In this document: piece by piece, positions 48,461 through 57,755 of the stretch
Layout: every line of letters begins with the position of its first letter
Numbering within the stretch: position 1 is the stretch's first letter
DNA from: Paenibacillus_AB sp036577625
Lineage (GTDB): Bacteria > Bacillota > Bacilli > Paenibacillales > NBRC-103111
Direction: 5' to 3'
DNA length: 64,000 nucleotides
NCBI RefSeq assembly: GCF_036577625.1
Contig: NZ_JARBDC010000033.1
Location: 79,771 to 143,770, forward strand
The notes under the pieces: model-generated
Told to the model about the DNA's origin: nothing
Database searches by the model: none
The model's input: only the letters and a program-made list of their open reading frames with translations
Made by a program: the position numbers and the translations under genes

Positions 48461-49465
48461 GTGACCGTTACGATTTATGATGTAGCCCGCGAAGCCGGCG
48501 TATCGATGGCGACCGTATCCCGCGTCGTCAACAATAACCCGAACGTGAAGCCGCAAACGAGAAAGAAAGTGTTCGAGGCGATCGATCGGCTCGGCTATCG
48601 GCCGAACGCCGTCGCCCGCGGATTGGCCAGCAAAAAGACGACTACCGTAGGCGTCGTCATCCCGGACATTTCCAACTCGATTTTTTCCGAAGTCACCCGC
48701 GGCATTGAAGATATAGCGAACATGTACCATTACAACATCATTTTGTGCAACGCCGACAAGAAGAAGGAGAAAGAAATTCGCGTCATCAACACGCTGCTCG
48801 AAAAGCAGGTGGACGGGCTCCTGTTCATGGGAGGCACCGTTACCGAGGACCATATTCAGGCGTTCAAAACGTCCAGCGTGCCGATCGTGCTGTGCGGTAC
48901 GACGGACGACAAAGATTTGATTCCGTCGGTCGATATCGACCACGAAGCGGCCGCTTACGACGCGGTGAAGCTGTTGATCGGACAAGGCCATACGCGCATC
49001 GGCATGATCAGCGGCACGCTGCAGGATCCGGCGAACGGATTCGCGCGCTACCAAGGCTACAAGAAAGCGTTGGAGGAAGCCGGCATGACGGTGACCGAGG
49101 AGCTGGTCCGCGTCGGCAATTACCGGTACGAATCCGGCTACGAGATGATGAAATATTTCCTCGACCTGTCGAGCCGTCCGACGGCGATTTTTGCGGCAAC
49201 GGACGAAATGGCGATCGGAGCGATCCACGCGATCCAGGATCAGGGTCTGAAAGTGCCGGAGGACGTATCCGTCATCAGCGTCGACAATATCCGCATGGCT
49301 TCGATGGTTCGCCCGCAGCTGACGACCGTCGCGCAGCCGATGTACGATATCGGCGCCGTATCGATGCGGCTGCTGACGAAGCTGATGAACAAGGAAAATG
49401 TGGACATGGCGAAGGTGCTGCTTCCGCATGAAATCATTCAACGCAAGTCCGTGGCTCATGCATAA
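48461..49465 (+). CDS. ccpA: Catabolite control protein A (334 aa)
   Basis: LacI-family master regulator of carbon catabolite control; binds cre sites with HPr-Ser-P or Crh-Ser-P as co-effector. The N-terminal MTVTIYDVAREAGVSMATVSRVVNNNPNVKP stretch is the CcpA helix-turn-helix, followed by the hinge RPNAVARGLASKKT and a co-repressor-binding core that keeps the usual length of 334 residues. GTG 48461 gives the canonical N-terminus and lies 9 bases after GGAG; an ATG two codons earlier is possible. It is terminated by a hairpin that overlaps its last codons. Confidence 0.95.
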   Translation: MTVTIYDVAREAGVSMATVSRVVNNNPNVKPQTRKKVFEAIDRLGYRPNAVARGLASKKTTTVGVVIPDISNSIFSEVTRGIEDIANMYHYNIILCNADKKKEKEIRVINTLLEKQVDGLLFMGGTVTEDHIQAFKTSSVPIVLCGTTDDKDLIPSVDIDHEAAAYDAVKLLIGQGHTRIGMISGTLQDPANGFARYQGYKKALEEAGMTVTEELVRVGNYRYESGYEMMKYFLDLSSRPTAIFAATDEMAIGAIHAIQDQGLKVPEDVSVISVDNIRMASMVRPQLTTVAQPMYDIGAVSMRLLTKLMNKENVDMAKVLLPHEIIQRKSVAHA

Positions 49466-49480
49466 TGAGCCTCTTTTTTT
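49453..49480 (+). terminator. Terminator overlapping the ccpA stop
   Basis: Perfect GGCTCAT-GCATA-ATGAGCC hairpin followed by T7; the stem begins in the last ccpA codons. Confidence 0.85.
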
Positions 49481-49523
49481 GTCCGCAAGCGGCATGACGG
49501 TTTCGGCCGGATGACGCCGGAAG

Positions 49524-49605
49524 ACTTCACTTTCGGGGGATTTTTTCGGGGCTCCCCCGAAAGGAATCGGAATAAGCTGCGAAGGCTATCTTCACTTTTG
49601 GGGGA
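49524..49605 (+). promoter_or_regulatory. Candidate RNA switch before mtnN: alternative hairpins
   Basis: TCCCCCGAAAG (49553-49563) can pair perfectly over 11 bp with CTTTCGGGGGA (49530-49540) or, with one G-U pair, with CTTTTGGGGGA (49595-49605), which contains the mtnN ribosome binding site. The two pairings exclude each other. The two target arms lie in a 17-base direct repeat. Confidence 0.6.
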
Positions 49606-49614
49606 ATGGTTTGG

Positions 49615-50313
49615 GTGTGGAATAAAATCGGACTGATCGGCGCAATGGTCGAAGAAATCGAACGAATCGAAGAGCGGCTGGAAGGCGAGAAGGTGACGGA
49701 AATCGCCGGCATCCGCTTCCAGGAAGGCGCGTTTTGCGGCAAGCCGGTCGTGCTGTGCAAATCCGGCGTCGGCAAGGTGAACGCGGCCGTTTGCACGCAG
49801 CTGTTGATCGACCGGTTTGCCGTCGACGCCGTCATTTTCACCGGCGTGGCAGGGGCGTTGGACCCCCGGCTCGACATCGGGGATATCGTCATTTCGACCG
49901 ATTGCCAGCAGCACGACATGGACGTGACGCCGCTCGGCTTCCCGCGCGGAACGATTCCGTTCGCGGAAACGTCCGTATTTCCGGCCGATCCGGCGTTGAT
50001 CAAGCTGGCCGCGGAGGCGAGCGTCAAGCTGGAGGAGGGCCGCACGGTTCAGGGGCGCGTTTTGTCCGGCGACCAGTTCATCGCCGACCGCGAAACGGTC
50101 AAGCAGCTGCACGAGCAGCTGGGCGGCGCCTGCACGGAGATGGAGGGAGCGGCCGTGGCGCAAGTATGCGCGATGAACGGCAAGCCGTTCGTCGTCATCC
50201 GCTCGATGTCCGACAAGGCGGACGGTTCGGCTCACGTCAATTTCGCCGAGTTTACGGTGAAAGCGGCCGACCGGTCGTTCCGCATCGTCGAGCATATGGT
50301 CCGCGCCATGTGA
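49615..50313 (+). CDS. mtnN: 5'-methylthioadenosine/S-adenosylhomocysteine nucleosidase (232 aa)
   Basis: Hydrolyses the glycosidic bond of methylthioadenosine and S-adenosylhomocysteine, releasing adenine; it removes by-products of SAM-dependent reactions and polyamine synthesis. The N-terminal KIGLIGAMVEEIERIEERL carries the catalytic Glu, VIFTGVAGALDPRLDIGDIVIS the ribose site, and ACTEMEGAAVAQVC the substrate-binding Glu and Met; FVVIRSMSDKADG contains the catalytic Asp. GTG 49615 gives the usual N-terminus with G5 upstream; ATG 49606 is too close to the binding site. Possible translational control by the hairpins before it. Confidence 0.92.
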   Translation: MWNKIGLIGAMVEEIERIEERLEGEKVTEIAGIRFQEGAFCGKPVVLCKSGVGKVNAAVCTQLLIDRFAVDAVIFTGVAGALDPRLDIGDIVISTDCQQHDMDVTPLGFPRGTIPFAETSVFPADPALIKLAAEASVKLEEGRTVQGRVLSGDQFIADRETVKQLHEQLGGACTEMEGAAVAQVCAMNGKPFVVIRSMSDKADGSAHVNFAEFTVKAADRSFRIVEHMVRAM

Positions 50314-50331
50314 TCGCAACCGAACGAAACG

Positions 50332-50368
50332 AAAACGCGCAGTCCGATGTCGGAGCCGCGCGTTTTTT
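50332..50368 (+). terminator. Terminator after mtnN
   Basis: AAAACGCGC with GCGCGTTTTTT, 17-base loop. Confidence 0.8.
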
Positions 50369-50608
50369 GCATGTCGAACAGGGCGGCAAGCAATCGCGAA
50401 ATGCGAGCGGTTCTGCATGAAAATATCGGTCGCTCGAGCGTCTTGTTTGGCGCCGTACGGAGCGATCAGCGGAAATAGCGGACGTTTGAGCCGCTTGTTT
50501 CATTTCGCCCGTGATCGGCGGATGAAGCGCGATCCATTAGAAGCCCCGAAAGACCGCTAATCGCGTCCATCGACAGCCGGGCGCTCGTACGGAGGCGAAT
50601 CGCCCGGA

Positions 50609-51790
50609 CTATTTCGGCACATACATCAGCGAAATTTCCCGCGTCCGCCGGTTTTTCTCCGTAATTTCGTCCCTCCTCGGCATCGGCGTCCATTCGTGCA
50701 CCGCGTCGAGCCACGTCGGCGGAAGCTCCAGGGGGCTTTTGCCCGCCCATTCGGCCAGCCAGGCGGCGGGAAGCGGCAAATCCGGCTCCTGCCGCAGCCG
50801 TTCGAGCAGCGGATGCTCGGTCATCGTGAGCCAGAGGAACGACCACGCGCGCGGCACGACGCGCCAAATATCGTATCCGCCGCCGCCGAGAGCGACCCAG
50901 CGGCCTTGGCAGTATTGGTGGGCGAGCGAATGGATCGTTTTCGGCATTTCCATATAAATGCGCGTGCTGCAATGAACGTGAGCGAGCGGATCGAGCGCAT
51001 GCGCGTCGCAGCCGTGCTGGCTGACGATCACGTCCGGCTTGAAAAAACGGACGACCCGCTCCAGCGCTTCGTCGAAGCCTTCGAGCCACGAATCGTCCTC
51101 CGTGTACGGCTCCACCGGGACGTTGACGCACATGCCGTATCCTTCGCCTTCGCCGCGCTCGTTCGGCGCGCCCGTGCCCGGAAACAAATATTTGCCCGTT
51201 TCGTGGAACGACAGCGTGCACACGTGCGGATCGTGGTAAAACGACCACTGCACGCCGTCGCCGTGATGCACGTCGGTGTCGACATAAAGCACTTTGACGC
51301 CGTACCGTTTCCGGATGTAAGCGATTGCTACGGACGCGTCGTTATAGACGCAAAATCCGGCGCCTTTGTTCGGCAGCGCATGGTGCAGTCCGCCGCCCAG
51401 ATGCAGGGCGTGATCGGCCCGGCCGGACATGACGATGTCGGCGGCCTCGATCGATCCGCCGACGATGCGGCGCGTCACGTCGTGCATGCCGGGAAAGAAG
51501 GGCGTATCCTCCGTATTGAGACCGAAGCGGTCGCTGTCCGCGATCGCTTGCTCGCTCGGCGCCGGCTCGCTGAGCGCCTTGACCTCGGCGATATATTCCG
51601 GCGTATGCGCGAGCAGCAGCTCTTCCTCCGTCGCCGCGCGCGGCTCGCGCATTTGGGAAGGCTGCAGCGCCCCCGCCTTCTCCAGCAAATCGCGGGTCAT
51701 GAGCAGCCGCTCCGGATCGAACGGATGCGTATCGTTAAACCGATAGCGCAGTTCGTCGTCGTGGAAGACGTATACCGCATTTTGGCTCAT
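50609..51790 (-). CDS. acuC: Acetoin utilization deacetylase AcuC (393 aa)
   Basis: Class I histone-deacetylase-like, zinc-dependent protein deacetylase; in Bacillus it removes the acetyl group that AcuA places on AcsA. HDAC motifs: LHHALPNKGAGFCVYNDASVA, the metal site DTDVHHGDGVQ and SQHGCDAHALDPLAH. GGAGG precedes ATG 51790. It is 21 bases downstream of acuA in the same operon and lies opposite acsA. acuB, present between the two in Bacillus subtilis, is missing here. Confidence 0.92.
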   Translation of the reverse strand: MSQNAVYVFHDDELRYRFNDTHPFDPERLLMTRDLLEKAGALQPSQMREPRAATEEELLLAHTPEYIAEVKALSEPAPSEQAIADSDRFGLNTEDTPFFPGMHDVTRRIVGGSIEAADIVMSGRADHALHLGGGLHHALPNKGAGFCVYNDASVAIAYIRKRYGVKVLYVDTDVHHGDGVQWSFYHDPHVCTLSFHETGKYLFPGTGAPNERGEGEGYGMCVNVPVEPYTEDDSWLEGFDEALERVVRFFKPDVIVSQHGCDAHALDPLAHVHCSTRIYMEMPKTIHSLAHQYCQGRWVALGGGGYDIWRVVPRAWSFLWLTMTEHPLLERLRQEPDLPLPAAWLAEWAGKSPLELPPTWLDAVHEWTPMPRRDEITEKNRRTREISLMYVPK

Positions 51791-51811
51791 AAGGCATTTC
51801 CTCCGTTTAGT

Positions 51812-52444
51812 TTAAAACATAAACCGTTGGTGAAAGCGGATCGTATCGAATTGCTCCACCGAGGAGAGCGGAACTTCCTTGCCGATGCGCACCATAAGAC
51901 AGTTGGCCGGATGCGAGCATATTTCCGGATCGTCCGTGGCGAACCAGACCATGTCGACCGATTTCATCAGCTTCTCCATCATTTTGCGGTAATCCCATAC
52001 GTTCGACAAATTGCCTTTCAAGTCCCAATGCCAATAATATTCCGTCGTAAATACGATAATATTTTCAAGCTGTCCGTCCTCGAAGGCGAGCCGGATCATT
52101 TGTTTGCCGAGCCCGATCGACCGGTAATCGTCGGCGACTTCGATGGCGCCGAGCTCCAGCAAATCTTTCATGTTTCCTTCCGACCAGCGCTCCATTTCGT
52201 CCGGGTAATGGAACGTCACGTAGCCGACGATGGTGGAGCCGTCCCGGGTCAATATGATGCGGCCTTCCGGCAGCCCGGCGATTTCGACGAGCGCTACGTG
52301 CTGGTCGTTCGGGCGCCGGAACGCGTCGAGATCGGGATGCATGGTCAGCTTCCGCAGCCGGTCGGGCTCGACCGGTCCTTCGACCAGAAGCGTGCGTCCG
52401 TCGAATTCGATTTCGCGGCAGCGGTACAGTTTACGGTGCTCCAT
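51812..52444 (-). CDS. acuA: Protein acetyltransferase AcuA (210 aa)
   Basis: GNAT-family lysine acetyltransferase that inactivates acetyl-CoA synthetase. The GNAT core is visible as TIVGYVTFHYPDE, LELGAIEVADDYRSIGLGKQMI (acetyl-CoA P-loop) and NIIVFTTEYYWHWDLKG; the last is a distinctive AcuA segment. Full length. AAAGGAG precedes ATG 52444. It is divergent from its target gene acsA over a 224-bp control region. Confidence 0.92.
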   Translation of the reverse strand: MEHRKLYRCREIEFDGRTLLVEGPVEPDRLRKLTMHPDLDAFRRPNDQHVALVEIAGLPEGRIILTRDGSTIVGYVTFHYPDEMERWSEGNMKDLLELGAIEVADDYRSIGLGKQMIRLAFEDGQLENIIVFTTEYYWHWDLKGNLSNVWDYRKMMEKLMKSVDMVWFATDDPEICSHPANCLMVRIGKEVPLSSVEQFDTIRFHQRFMF

Positions 52445-52529
52445 GAACAGGCTTCTCCTTTCCGGATGCAGTCTTGCCCTCGAAAGCCCCTATGCTACTT
52501 ATACCAAATCGAACCGCCGATGAAAAGCG

Positions 52530-52558
52530 ATGAAAGCGCATTACCGATATGGTATAAT
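52530..52558 (+). promoter_or_regulatory. acsA promoter with overlapping cre-like site
   Basis: ATGAAA (52530-52535), 17-base spacer and a perfect TATAAT (52553-52558). TGAAAGCGCATTAC at 52531-52544 resembles a cre site and covers the -35 region, so CcpA could repress acsA in rich carbon, as known for Bacillus acsA. Confidence 0.55.
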
Positions 52559-52668
52559 GGGGAAGACACAAAACTGTCATCCCCCGGTCCCGCTTTCAAT
52601 CGCGGTGCGAAACCTAGGAAAACTTCATCGCTATTCAGTCCGAGATGAGTTTATGGGAGGGAAACGAA

Positions 52669-54399
52669 ATGAGCAACGGTCAAAACGAAGTCGAAGTCGT
52701 CAAAGCGACGGCAACGGACGCGAACTTGGGAAGCTACGAGGAAGCCCGCCGCACGTTCGATTGGAGCGAGGTGGAAAAGCAGTTCTCCTGGCATACGACG
52801 GGCAAAGTGAACATGGCGCACGAGGCGATCGACCGCCACGTCGAAGCCGGCCTGCGGGATAAAATCGCGCTCCGCTACAGCGACGCCGCGCGGGAAGAGA
52901 CGGTCACGTTCGAGGAAATGAAGGCGAGGTCGAACCGGTTCGGCAACGTGCTCCGCAAGCTCGGCGTGGCGAAGGGAGACCGCGTCTTCATCTTTATGCC
53001 GCGTTCGCCGGAGCTGTATTACGCGCTGCTCGGCACGATCAAGATCGGCGCGATCGTCGGGCCGCTGTTCGAGGCGTTCATGGAGCAGGCGGTGCGCGAC
53101 CGTCTGGAAGACAGCGGTGCGGTCGCGATCGTTACGACGCCGGCGCTGCTGCCGCGCGTGCCGGTAGCCGACCTGCCGCAGCTGAAGCATGTCATTCTCG
53201 TCGGCGACGAGTTCGAGGCCGGTCCCGGCCGGGTCGACTTCCACCGCGAAATGGCGGCCGCGTCCGAGGAGCTGGCGATCGAATGGGTCGACCGCGAAGA
53301 CGGCCTTATTTTGCATTATACGTCCGGATCGACCGGCAAGCCGAAAGGCGTCTTCCATGTGCATAACGCCATGATCCAGCATTATTATACGGGCAAAATC
53401 GTGCTCGACCTGAAGCCGGACGACGTGTACTGGTGTACCGCCGACCCGGGCTGGGTAACCGGCACGAGCTACGGCGTGTTCGCCCCGTGGCTGAACGGAG
53501 CGACGAACGTCGTGCGCGGCGGACGGTTCAAGCCGCAGGATTGGTACGGCACGATCGAGAAAAACAAGGTGACGGTCTGGTACAGCGCCCCGACGTCGTT
53601 CCGGATGCTGATGAGCGCGGGCGACGACACCGTGAAGCAGTTCGACCTGTCCAGCCTGCGCCACGTGCTCAGCGTCGGCGAACCGCTTAACCCGGAAGTC
53701 GTGCGCTGGGGGCTGAAAGTGTACAACCAGCGCATCCACGATACGTGGTGGATGACCGAGACGGGCGGCCAGCTCATCTGCAACTACCCGAGCATGGACA
53801 TTCGTCCGGGCTCGATGGGCAAGCCGATTCCGGGCACCGACGCCGCCATCGTCGACGATAACGGCAACGTCCTGCCGCCGAACCGGATGGGCAATCTGGC
53901 GATCAAGACGCCGTGGCCTTCGATGATGCGCAAAATTTGGAACAACCCGGCCAAGTACGAGGAATATTTCCGTCTGAAAGGCTGGTACGTTTCCGGCGAC
54001 TCCGCCTATATGGACGAGGACGGCTACTTCTGGTTCCAGGGCCGCGTCGACGACGTCATCAACACGTCGGGCGAGCGCGTCGGACCGTTCGAGGTCGAGA
54101 GCAAGCTCGTCGAGCATCCGGCCGTCGCGGAGGCGGGCGTCATCGGCAAGCCGGACCCGCTGCGCGGGGAGATCATCAAAGCGTTTATCGCCTTGAGAGC
54201 GGGCTACGAGCCGAGCGACGAGCTGAAGGCCGACATCGCCAAATTCGTCAAGGAAGGGCTGGCCGCCCATGCGGCGCCGCGCGAAATCGAATTCAAAGAC
54301 AAATTGCCGAAGACGCGCAGCGGCAAAATTATGCGCCGCGTGCTGAAGGCGTGGGAGCTCGGATTGCCGACCGGCGACTTGTCGACGATCGAAGATTGA
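52669..54399 (+). CDS. acsA: Acetyl-CoA synthetase (576 aa)
   Basis: AMP-forming acetate-CoA ligase: acetate + ATP + CoA to acetyl-CoA. Motifs in order: ILHYTSGSTGKPKGVFH (ATP loop), DTWWMTETGG, YVSGDSAYMDEDGYFWFQGRVDD and the C-terminal KTRSGKIMRR, whose Lys553 is the adenylation-step lysine and the target of AcuA acetylation. Length matches Bacillus AcsA. GGGAGG precedes ATG 52669. Divergent from acuA-acuC, which control its activity, so the three genes form a complete acetate-scavenging control unit apart from acuB. Confidence 0.95.
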   Translation: MSNGQNEVEVVKATATDANLGSYEEARRTFDWSEVEKQFSWHTTGKVNMAHEAIDRHVEAGLRDKIALRYSDAAREETVTFEEMKARSNRFGNVLRKLGVAKGDRVFIFMPRSPELYYALLGTIKIGAIVGPLFEAFMEQAVRDRLEDSGAVAIVTTPALLPRVPVADLPQLKHVILVGDEFEAGPGRVDFHREMAAASEELAIEWVDREDGLILHYTSGSTGKPKGVFHVHNAMIQHYYTGKIVLDLKPDDVYWCTADPGWVTGTSYGVFAPWLNGATNVVRGGRFKPQDWYGTIEKNKVTVWYSAPTSFRMLMSAGDDTVKQFDLSSLRHVLSVGEPLNPEVVRWGLKVYNQRIHDTWWMTETGGQLICNYPSMDIRPGSMGKPIPGTDAAIVDDNGNVLPPNRMGNLAIKTPWPSMMRKIWNNPAKYEEYFRLKGWYVSGDSAYMDEDGYFWFQGRVDDVINTSGERVGPFEVESKLVEHPAVAEAGVIGKPDPLRGEIIKAFIALRAGYEPSDELKADIAKFVKEGLAAHAAPREIEFKDKLPKTRSGKIMRRVLKAWELGLPTGDLSTIED

Positions 54400-54430
54400 G
54401 CCGCGTTGCGCACGAAGCCACGTATCAATC

Positions 54431-54465
54431 AAACAGCCTTGATCGGATGCCGATCAAGGCTGTTT
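54431..54465. terminator. Bidirectional terminator between acsA and the PBP gene
   Basis: Perfect AAACAGCCTTGATCG/CGATCAAGGCTGTTT stem between two convergent genes. Confidence 0.85.
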
Positions 54466-54475
54466 CGCTTTCTGC

Positions 54476-57400
54476 TCAAGGCTGCTTGCTTTTATACGGC
54501 ACGGCGGGGGAAGGCTTCGACTGGCCGGCGTCGTTCACGGCGACGACCCGGTACCAGCCGTCCAATGCGAGCGCGTAATAGTTCAGCTTGTTCGAATCGG
54601 TCGATTTCAGCTTTTTGTAATCGCCGTCCGCTTTCTCGCTGAAATAGACGTCGTACTGTTTGACCGCTTCCGCTTTCGGATTGGCCGTCCACGAAATTTC
54701 GATGCCGGCTCCGGCCGCTTTGATGCCGACGTTTTTCGGCGTCGTCGGCGCCGTTTTGCTTCCGGTATTGCCGCCCGTGTTGCCACCGGTATTGCCGGTA
54801 TTGCCGCCCGGCTTATTGTCTCCCGGTTTGCCGCCACCGCTCGCGCCCTGGCCGCTTTGAGCCCCGAGCGGTCCGAGCGGGGAACCGATGTCGAACGTGC
54901 TGCCGTCGCCCAGCACCGCCTTGCTCGGCTTCGATTCTTTGCCTGCGACGTCGACGGCCGTTACATAATAGGCCGCGTACTGCCCCCCGGCGATATCGGT
55001 AAACAGCCGGTCCTGGCCGGACAGGACGACTTTTCCGGCCACGCGCTGGAACGATGCGGTAATCGGAGCGGCCTTGTACAGCCGGTAGCCGACGATATCG
55101 TCGTTTCCGGATTCCTGGAACGTGATTTCGACTTTATCCCCCGAATGCTTCAGCGTTACGCCTCCCGGCGGATTCGGCGCCTGCCCGTCGTCCGATCGCG
55201 GATCGGCTTCGTAGGCGGCGTCGTTGGCGTAATCGAGCGGATAATAATGCGAAATGTTCGGCCGGTTTTCCGCGGGAAGCTTCGGCAGGATCGACTGGAT
55301 TTCCTTGATGATTTCGGAAATCGGTTTTTCCCGCTTGACGACCGTCTTCTCCAGCACCATATCGGCCGGCGTACCCTTCTGCGGCAAATACGCCTTGCCG
55401 TTGTATTCGACATATTTTTGTTTGATCAGCACTTGGTCTTCTTCGGTCGGAATGAACTTTTTGTTGAAAATGTCCGTCACCGTTTTGCCCGCGCTCACCG
55501 TTTGCTCGTTCGGCAGCTTGCCGGAATACGCGGAGACGGTCATGCTGACGATGTTGGCCGGCTTCGTGAATTCCTTCGTCTGCACCAGCTCGGGCCGCTT
55601 CTCGACGACGGCGTTCATCACCTTCGCCCAAATTTTCAGCGACCGCTGCGTGCCGCAGCCGAGCTCGCTGTTTTTGTCGCAGCCTTTATATTTGAGCGAA
55701 TATTTCATCTGATCGTAGCCGGCCCAGACGCCGACCGTAATGTCCGGACTGAAGCCGATGAACCAGGCGTCGCCGTCGTTTTGCGTCGAGCCCGTTTTGC
55801 CGGCGACCGGCAGCTTGTTGTAATACTTGAAATCTTTTTTCAAGATCGACGCCGTGCCGCTGCTGATGACCGTCTTCATCATATCGGTGATCAAATACGA
55901 CGTTTCCTCCGAAAAGACGGTCGTCGGCTTCAGCTCGTGCTCATAGACGACATTTCCGTCCGAATCGGTAATTTTCCGAATGAGGAATGCGTCGACGAAC
56001 ACGCCCTTGTTCGGGATCGCGCTGTAGGCGTTCGTCATTTCCTCGACCGACACGCCCTTCGCCATGCCGCCGATGACGCCGGTTTGCGCGCTGTAGTCGC
56101 TCTTTTCGATCGTCGTAATGCCGAGCTTTTTGGCGAAATCCCAGGCGTTGTTAATGCCGACGACGTCGAGAAACAGCTTGATCGCCGGAATGTTGTACGA
56201 CTGGTTGAACGCATGTCGGGCGGTGACGAGCCCGTGGAAATCGTTGTCCCAGTTTTCGGGCAGATGGAACCCTTTCGATCCGTCCTTCAAAATGACCGGC
56301 ACGTCGTCGATAATCGTCGCCGGGGCGACCGCCCCTTTCTCGATGGCGGGAATGTAGGCGGCGATCGGCTTCATCGTCGAGCCGGGCTGGCGCGTCATTT
56401 GGGTCGCCAGGTTCATCTGTTCCTTGTAAAAATCGCGCCCCTCGATCATGCCGAGAATGGCCCCGGTTTTGTTGTCGAGAGCGATGGCGGCGATTTGCTC
56501 CATTCCTTTTTCCGGATCGTCCGGCGTAAAGTTGTCCTTGTTATCCGAGATGACGTGCATTTCGTCGTATAACTGCTTGTCGATCGTCGTATAAATATGA
56601 TAGCCTTTGCGCAGCAAGTCTTCGCGGGCTTGCTTCAGCGCCTCCGCGTAAGCCTCCTGGCCTTGCTTCGTGCTCCGGTCCAAGTCCGGATTCGCCAGCT
56701 GGGCGAGAATATCCGCCGTCTGCCGCTCCACCTCGAGCATCAAGTAAGGGTATGTATTGTACGCCTTCTGCTCCGGTTTGGCGAGCGAGCTTTTGATGTC
56801 GAAAGCGAGAGCTTCGTCGTATTGCGCTTGTCCGATGACGCCTTCCTCGAGCATCCGCTTCAGCACGAGCTTCATCCGCTCGACCGCGTAGCCGAACGCT
56901 TTCTCGTCCAGTTCTCCGCGGCTCGTGAACGCCGAATATTTCGAGGGCAGCTGCGGCAAACCGGCCAGGTAGGCGGCTTGCGCCGTGTTCAGCTGGTTCA
57001 GGTCGTCGATGTTGAAAATGCCTTTGGCCGCCGCCTTGATGCCGTACAGGTTGTAGCCGGACGAGCCGTTGCCGTACGGAATTTTGTTCAAGTAGGCGAG
57101 CAATATTTGATCCTTGGACAGCAGCCGTTCGAGCCGGAGCGCCAATAAAATTTCTTTCGCCTTCCGGTTGTCGCTGCGGTCCAGCGTAAGGAAGACGCGC
57201 CGGGCGACCTGCTGCGTAATGGTGCTCCCGCCGGTTTGCACGTCCGCGTTCGTCAGCTTCTGCGTGACGGCCCGCATCGTGCCCTTCAAATTGACGCCGT
57301 AATGGTTGTAAAACTCGTGGTCCTCGATGGCCAGCACGGCGTTTTTGACGAGATCGGGCAGCTCCTGAATGGTGATCGGCCGCCGGTCCTCTTCCGAGCG

Positions 57401-57667
57401 AAGCTGGCCGATCGGCGTATCGTCGCCGAAATAGACGAACCCGGTTATGGCGTTTTCGTTAATTTTTTCCAATATTTCGTCCTGCGGACGGACGGGATCG
57501 TCCCTCACCAGAGCGCTCACGTAGCCGAACGCCGCTCCCCCCGCCAAGCAGCCGAAAACGATTCCGGAAATAAACAGCCATTTGAGGGTGACCAGAGAGA
57601 TGCGCGCCGCTTTTCTCCATTTGCCGCTTCGTTGCTTGGGTTGATGATTCGATAAGTCCTCGGCCAT
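54476..57667 (-). CDS. Class A penicillin-binding protein, PBP1A type (1063 aa)
   Basis: Bifunctional peptidoglycan synthase. After a short cytoplasmic tail and one membrane helix (about residues 27-50) comes a GT51 glycosyltransferase domain with EDHEFYNHYG (115-124) and TGGSTITQQVARR, then a transpeptidase domain with the catalytic Ser430-x-x-Lys433 in GSTMKP, an SYN motif and the KTGSTQ box. The C-terminal 300 residues carry two fibronectin-III-like domains separated by a Gly/Asn/Thr-rich linker (about 925-960). AAGGAGG precedes ATG 57667. Length is above the family average because of the FN3-like tail, which probably reaches wall polymers or partners. Confidence 0.92.
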   Translation of the reverse strand: MAEDLSNHQPKQRSGKWRKAARISLVTLKWLFISGIVFGCLAGGAAFGYVSALVRDDPVRPQDEILEKINENAITGFVYFGDDTPIGQLRSEEDRRPITIQELPDLVKNAVLAIEDHEFYNHYGVNLKGTMRAVTQKLTNADVQTGGSTITQQVARRVFLTLDRSDNRKAKEILLALRLERLLSKDQILLAYLNKIPYGNGSSGYNLYGIKAAAKGIFNIDDLNQLNTAQAAYLAGLPQLPSKYSAFTSRGELDEKAFGYAVERMKLVLKRMLEEGVIGQAQYDEALAFDIKSSLAKPEQKAYNTYPYLMLEVERQTADILAQLANPDLDRSTKQGQEAYAEALKQAREDLLRKGYHIYTTIDKQLYDEMHVISDNKDNFTPDDPEKGMEQIAAIALDNKTGAILGMIEGRDFYKEQMNLATQMTRQPGSTMKPIAAYIPAIEKGAVAPATIIDDVPVILKDGSKGFHLPENWDNDFHGLVTARHAFNQSYNIPAIKLFLDVVGINNAWDFAKKLGITTIEKSDYSAQTGVIGGMAKGVSVEEMTNAYSAIPNKGVFVDAFLIRKITDSDGNVVYEHELKPTTVFSEETSYLITDMMKTVISSGTASILKKDFKYYNKLPVAGKTGSTQNDGDAWFIGFSPDITVGVWAGYDQMKYSLKYKGCDKNSELGCGTQRSLKIWAKVMNAVVEKRPELVQTKEFTKPANIVSMTVSAYSGKLPNEQTVSAGKTVTDIFNKKFIPTEEDQVLIKQKYVEYNGKAYLPQKGTPADMVLEKTVVKREKPISEIIKEIQSILPKLPAENRPNISHYYPLDYANDAAYEADPRSDDGQAPNPPGGVTLKHSGDKVEITFQESGNDDIVGYRLYKAAPITASFQRVAGKVVLSGQDRLFTDIAGGQYAAYYVTAVDVAGKESKPSKAVLGDGSTFDIGSPLGPLGAQSGQGASGGGKPGDNKPGGNTGNTGGNTGGNTGSKTAPTTPKNVGIKAAGAGIEISWTANPKAEAVKQYDVYFSEKADGDYKKLKSTDSNKLNYYALALDGWYRVVAVNDAGQSKPSPAVPYKSKQP

Positions 57668-57719
57668 TCATCGATCCTCCTTAGGCATAACGGTCTTATT
57701 ATACCACAACTTCCCCGGT

Positions 57720-57749
57720 TTGACTTTCCTCCAAACGATGTGTTATAAC
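57720..57749 (+). promoter_or_regulatory. Promoter of the T-box/tyrS transcript
   Basis: TTGACT (57720-57725) with TTATAA (57743-57748) at 17 bases or TATAAC (57744-57749) at 18 bases. Confidence 0.65.
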
Positions 57750-57755
57750 TGATGA

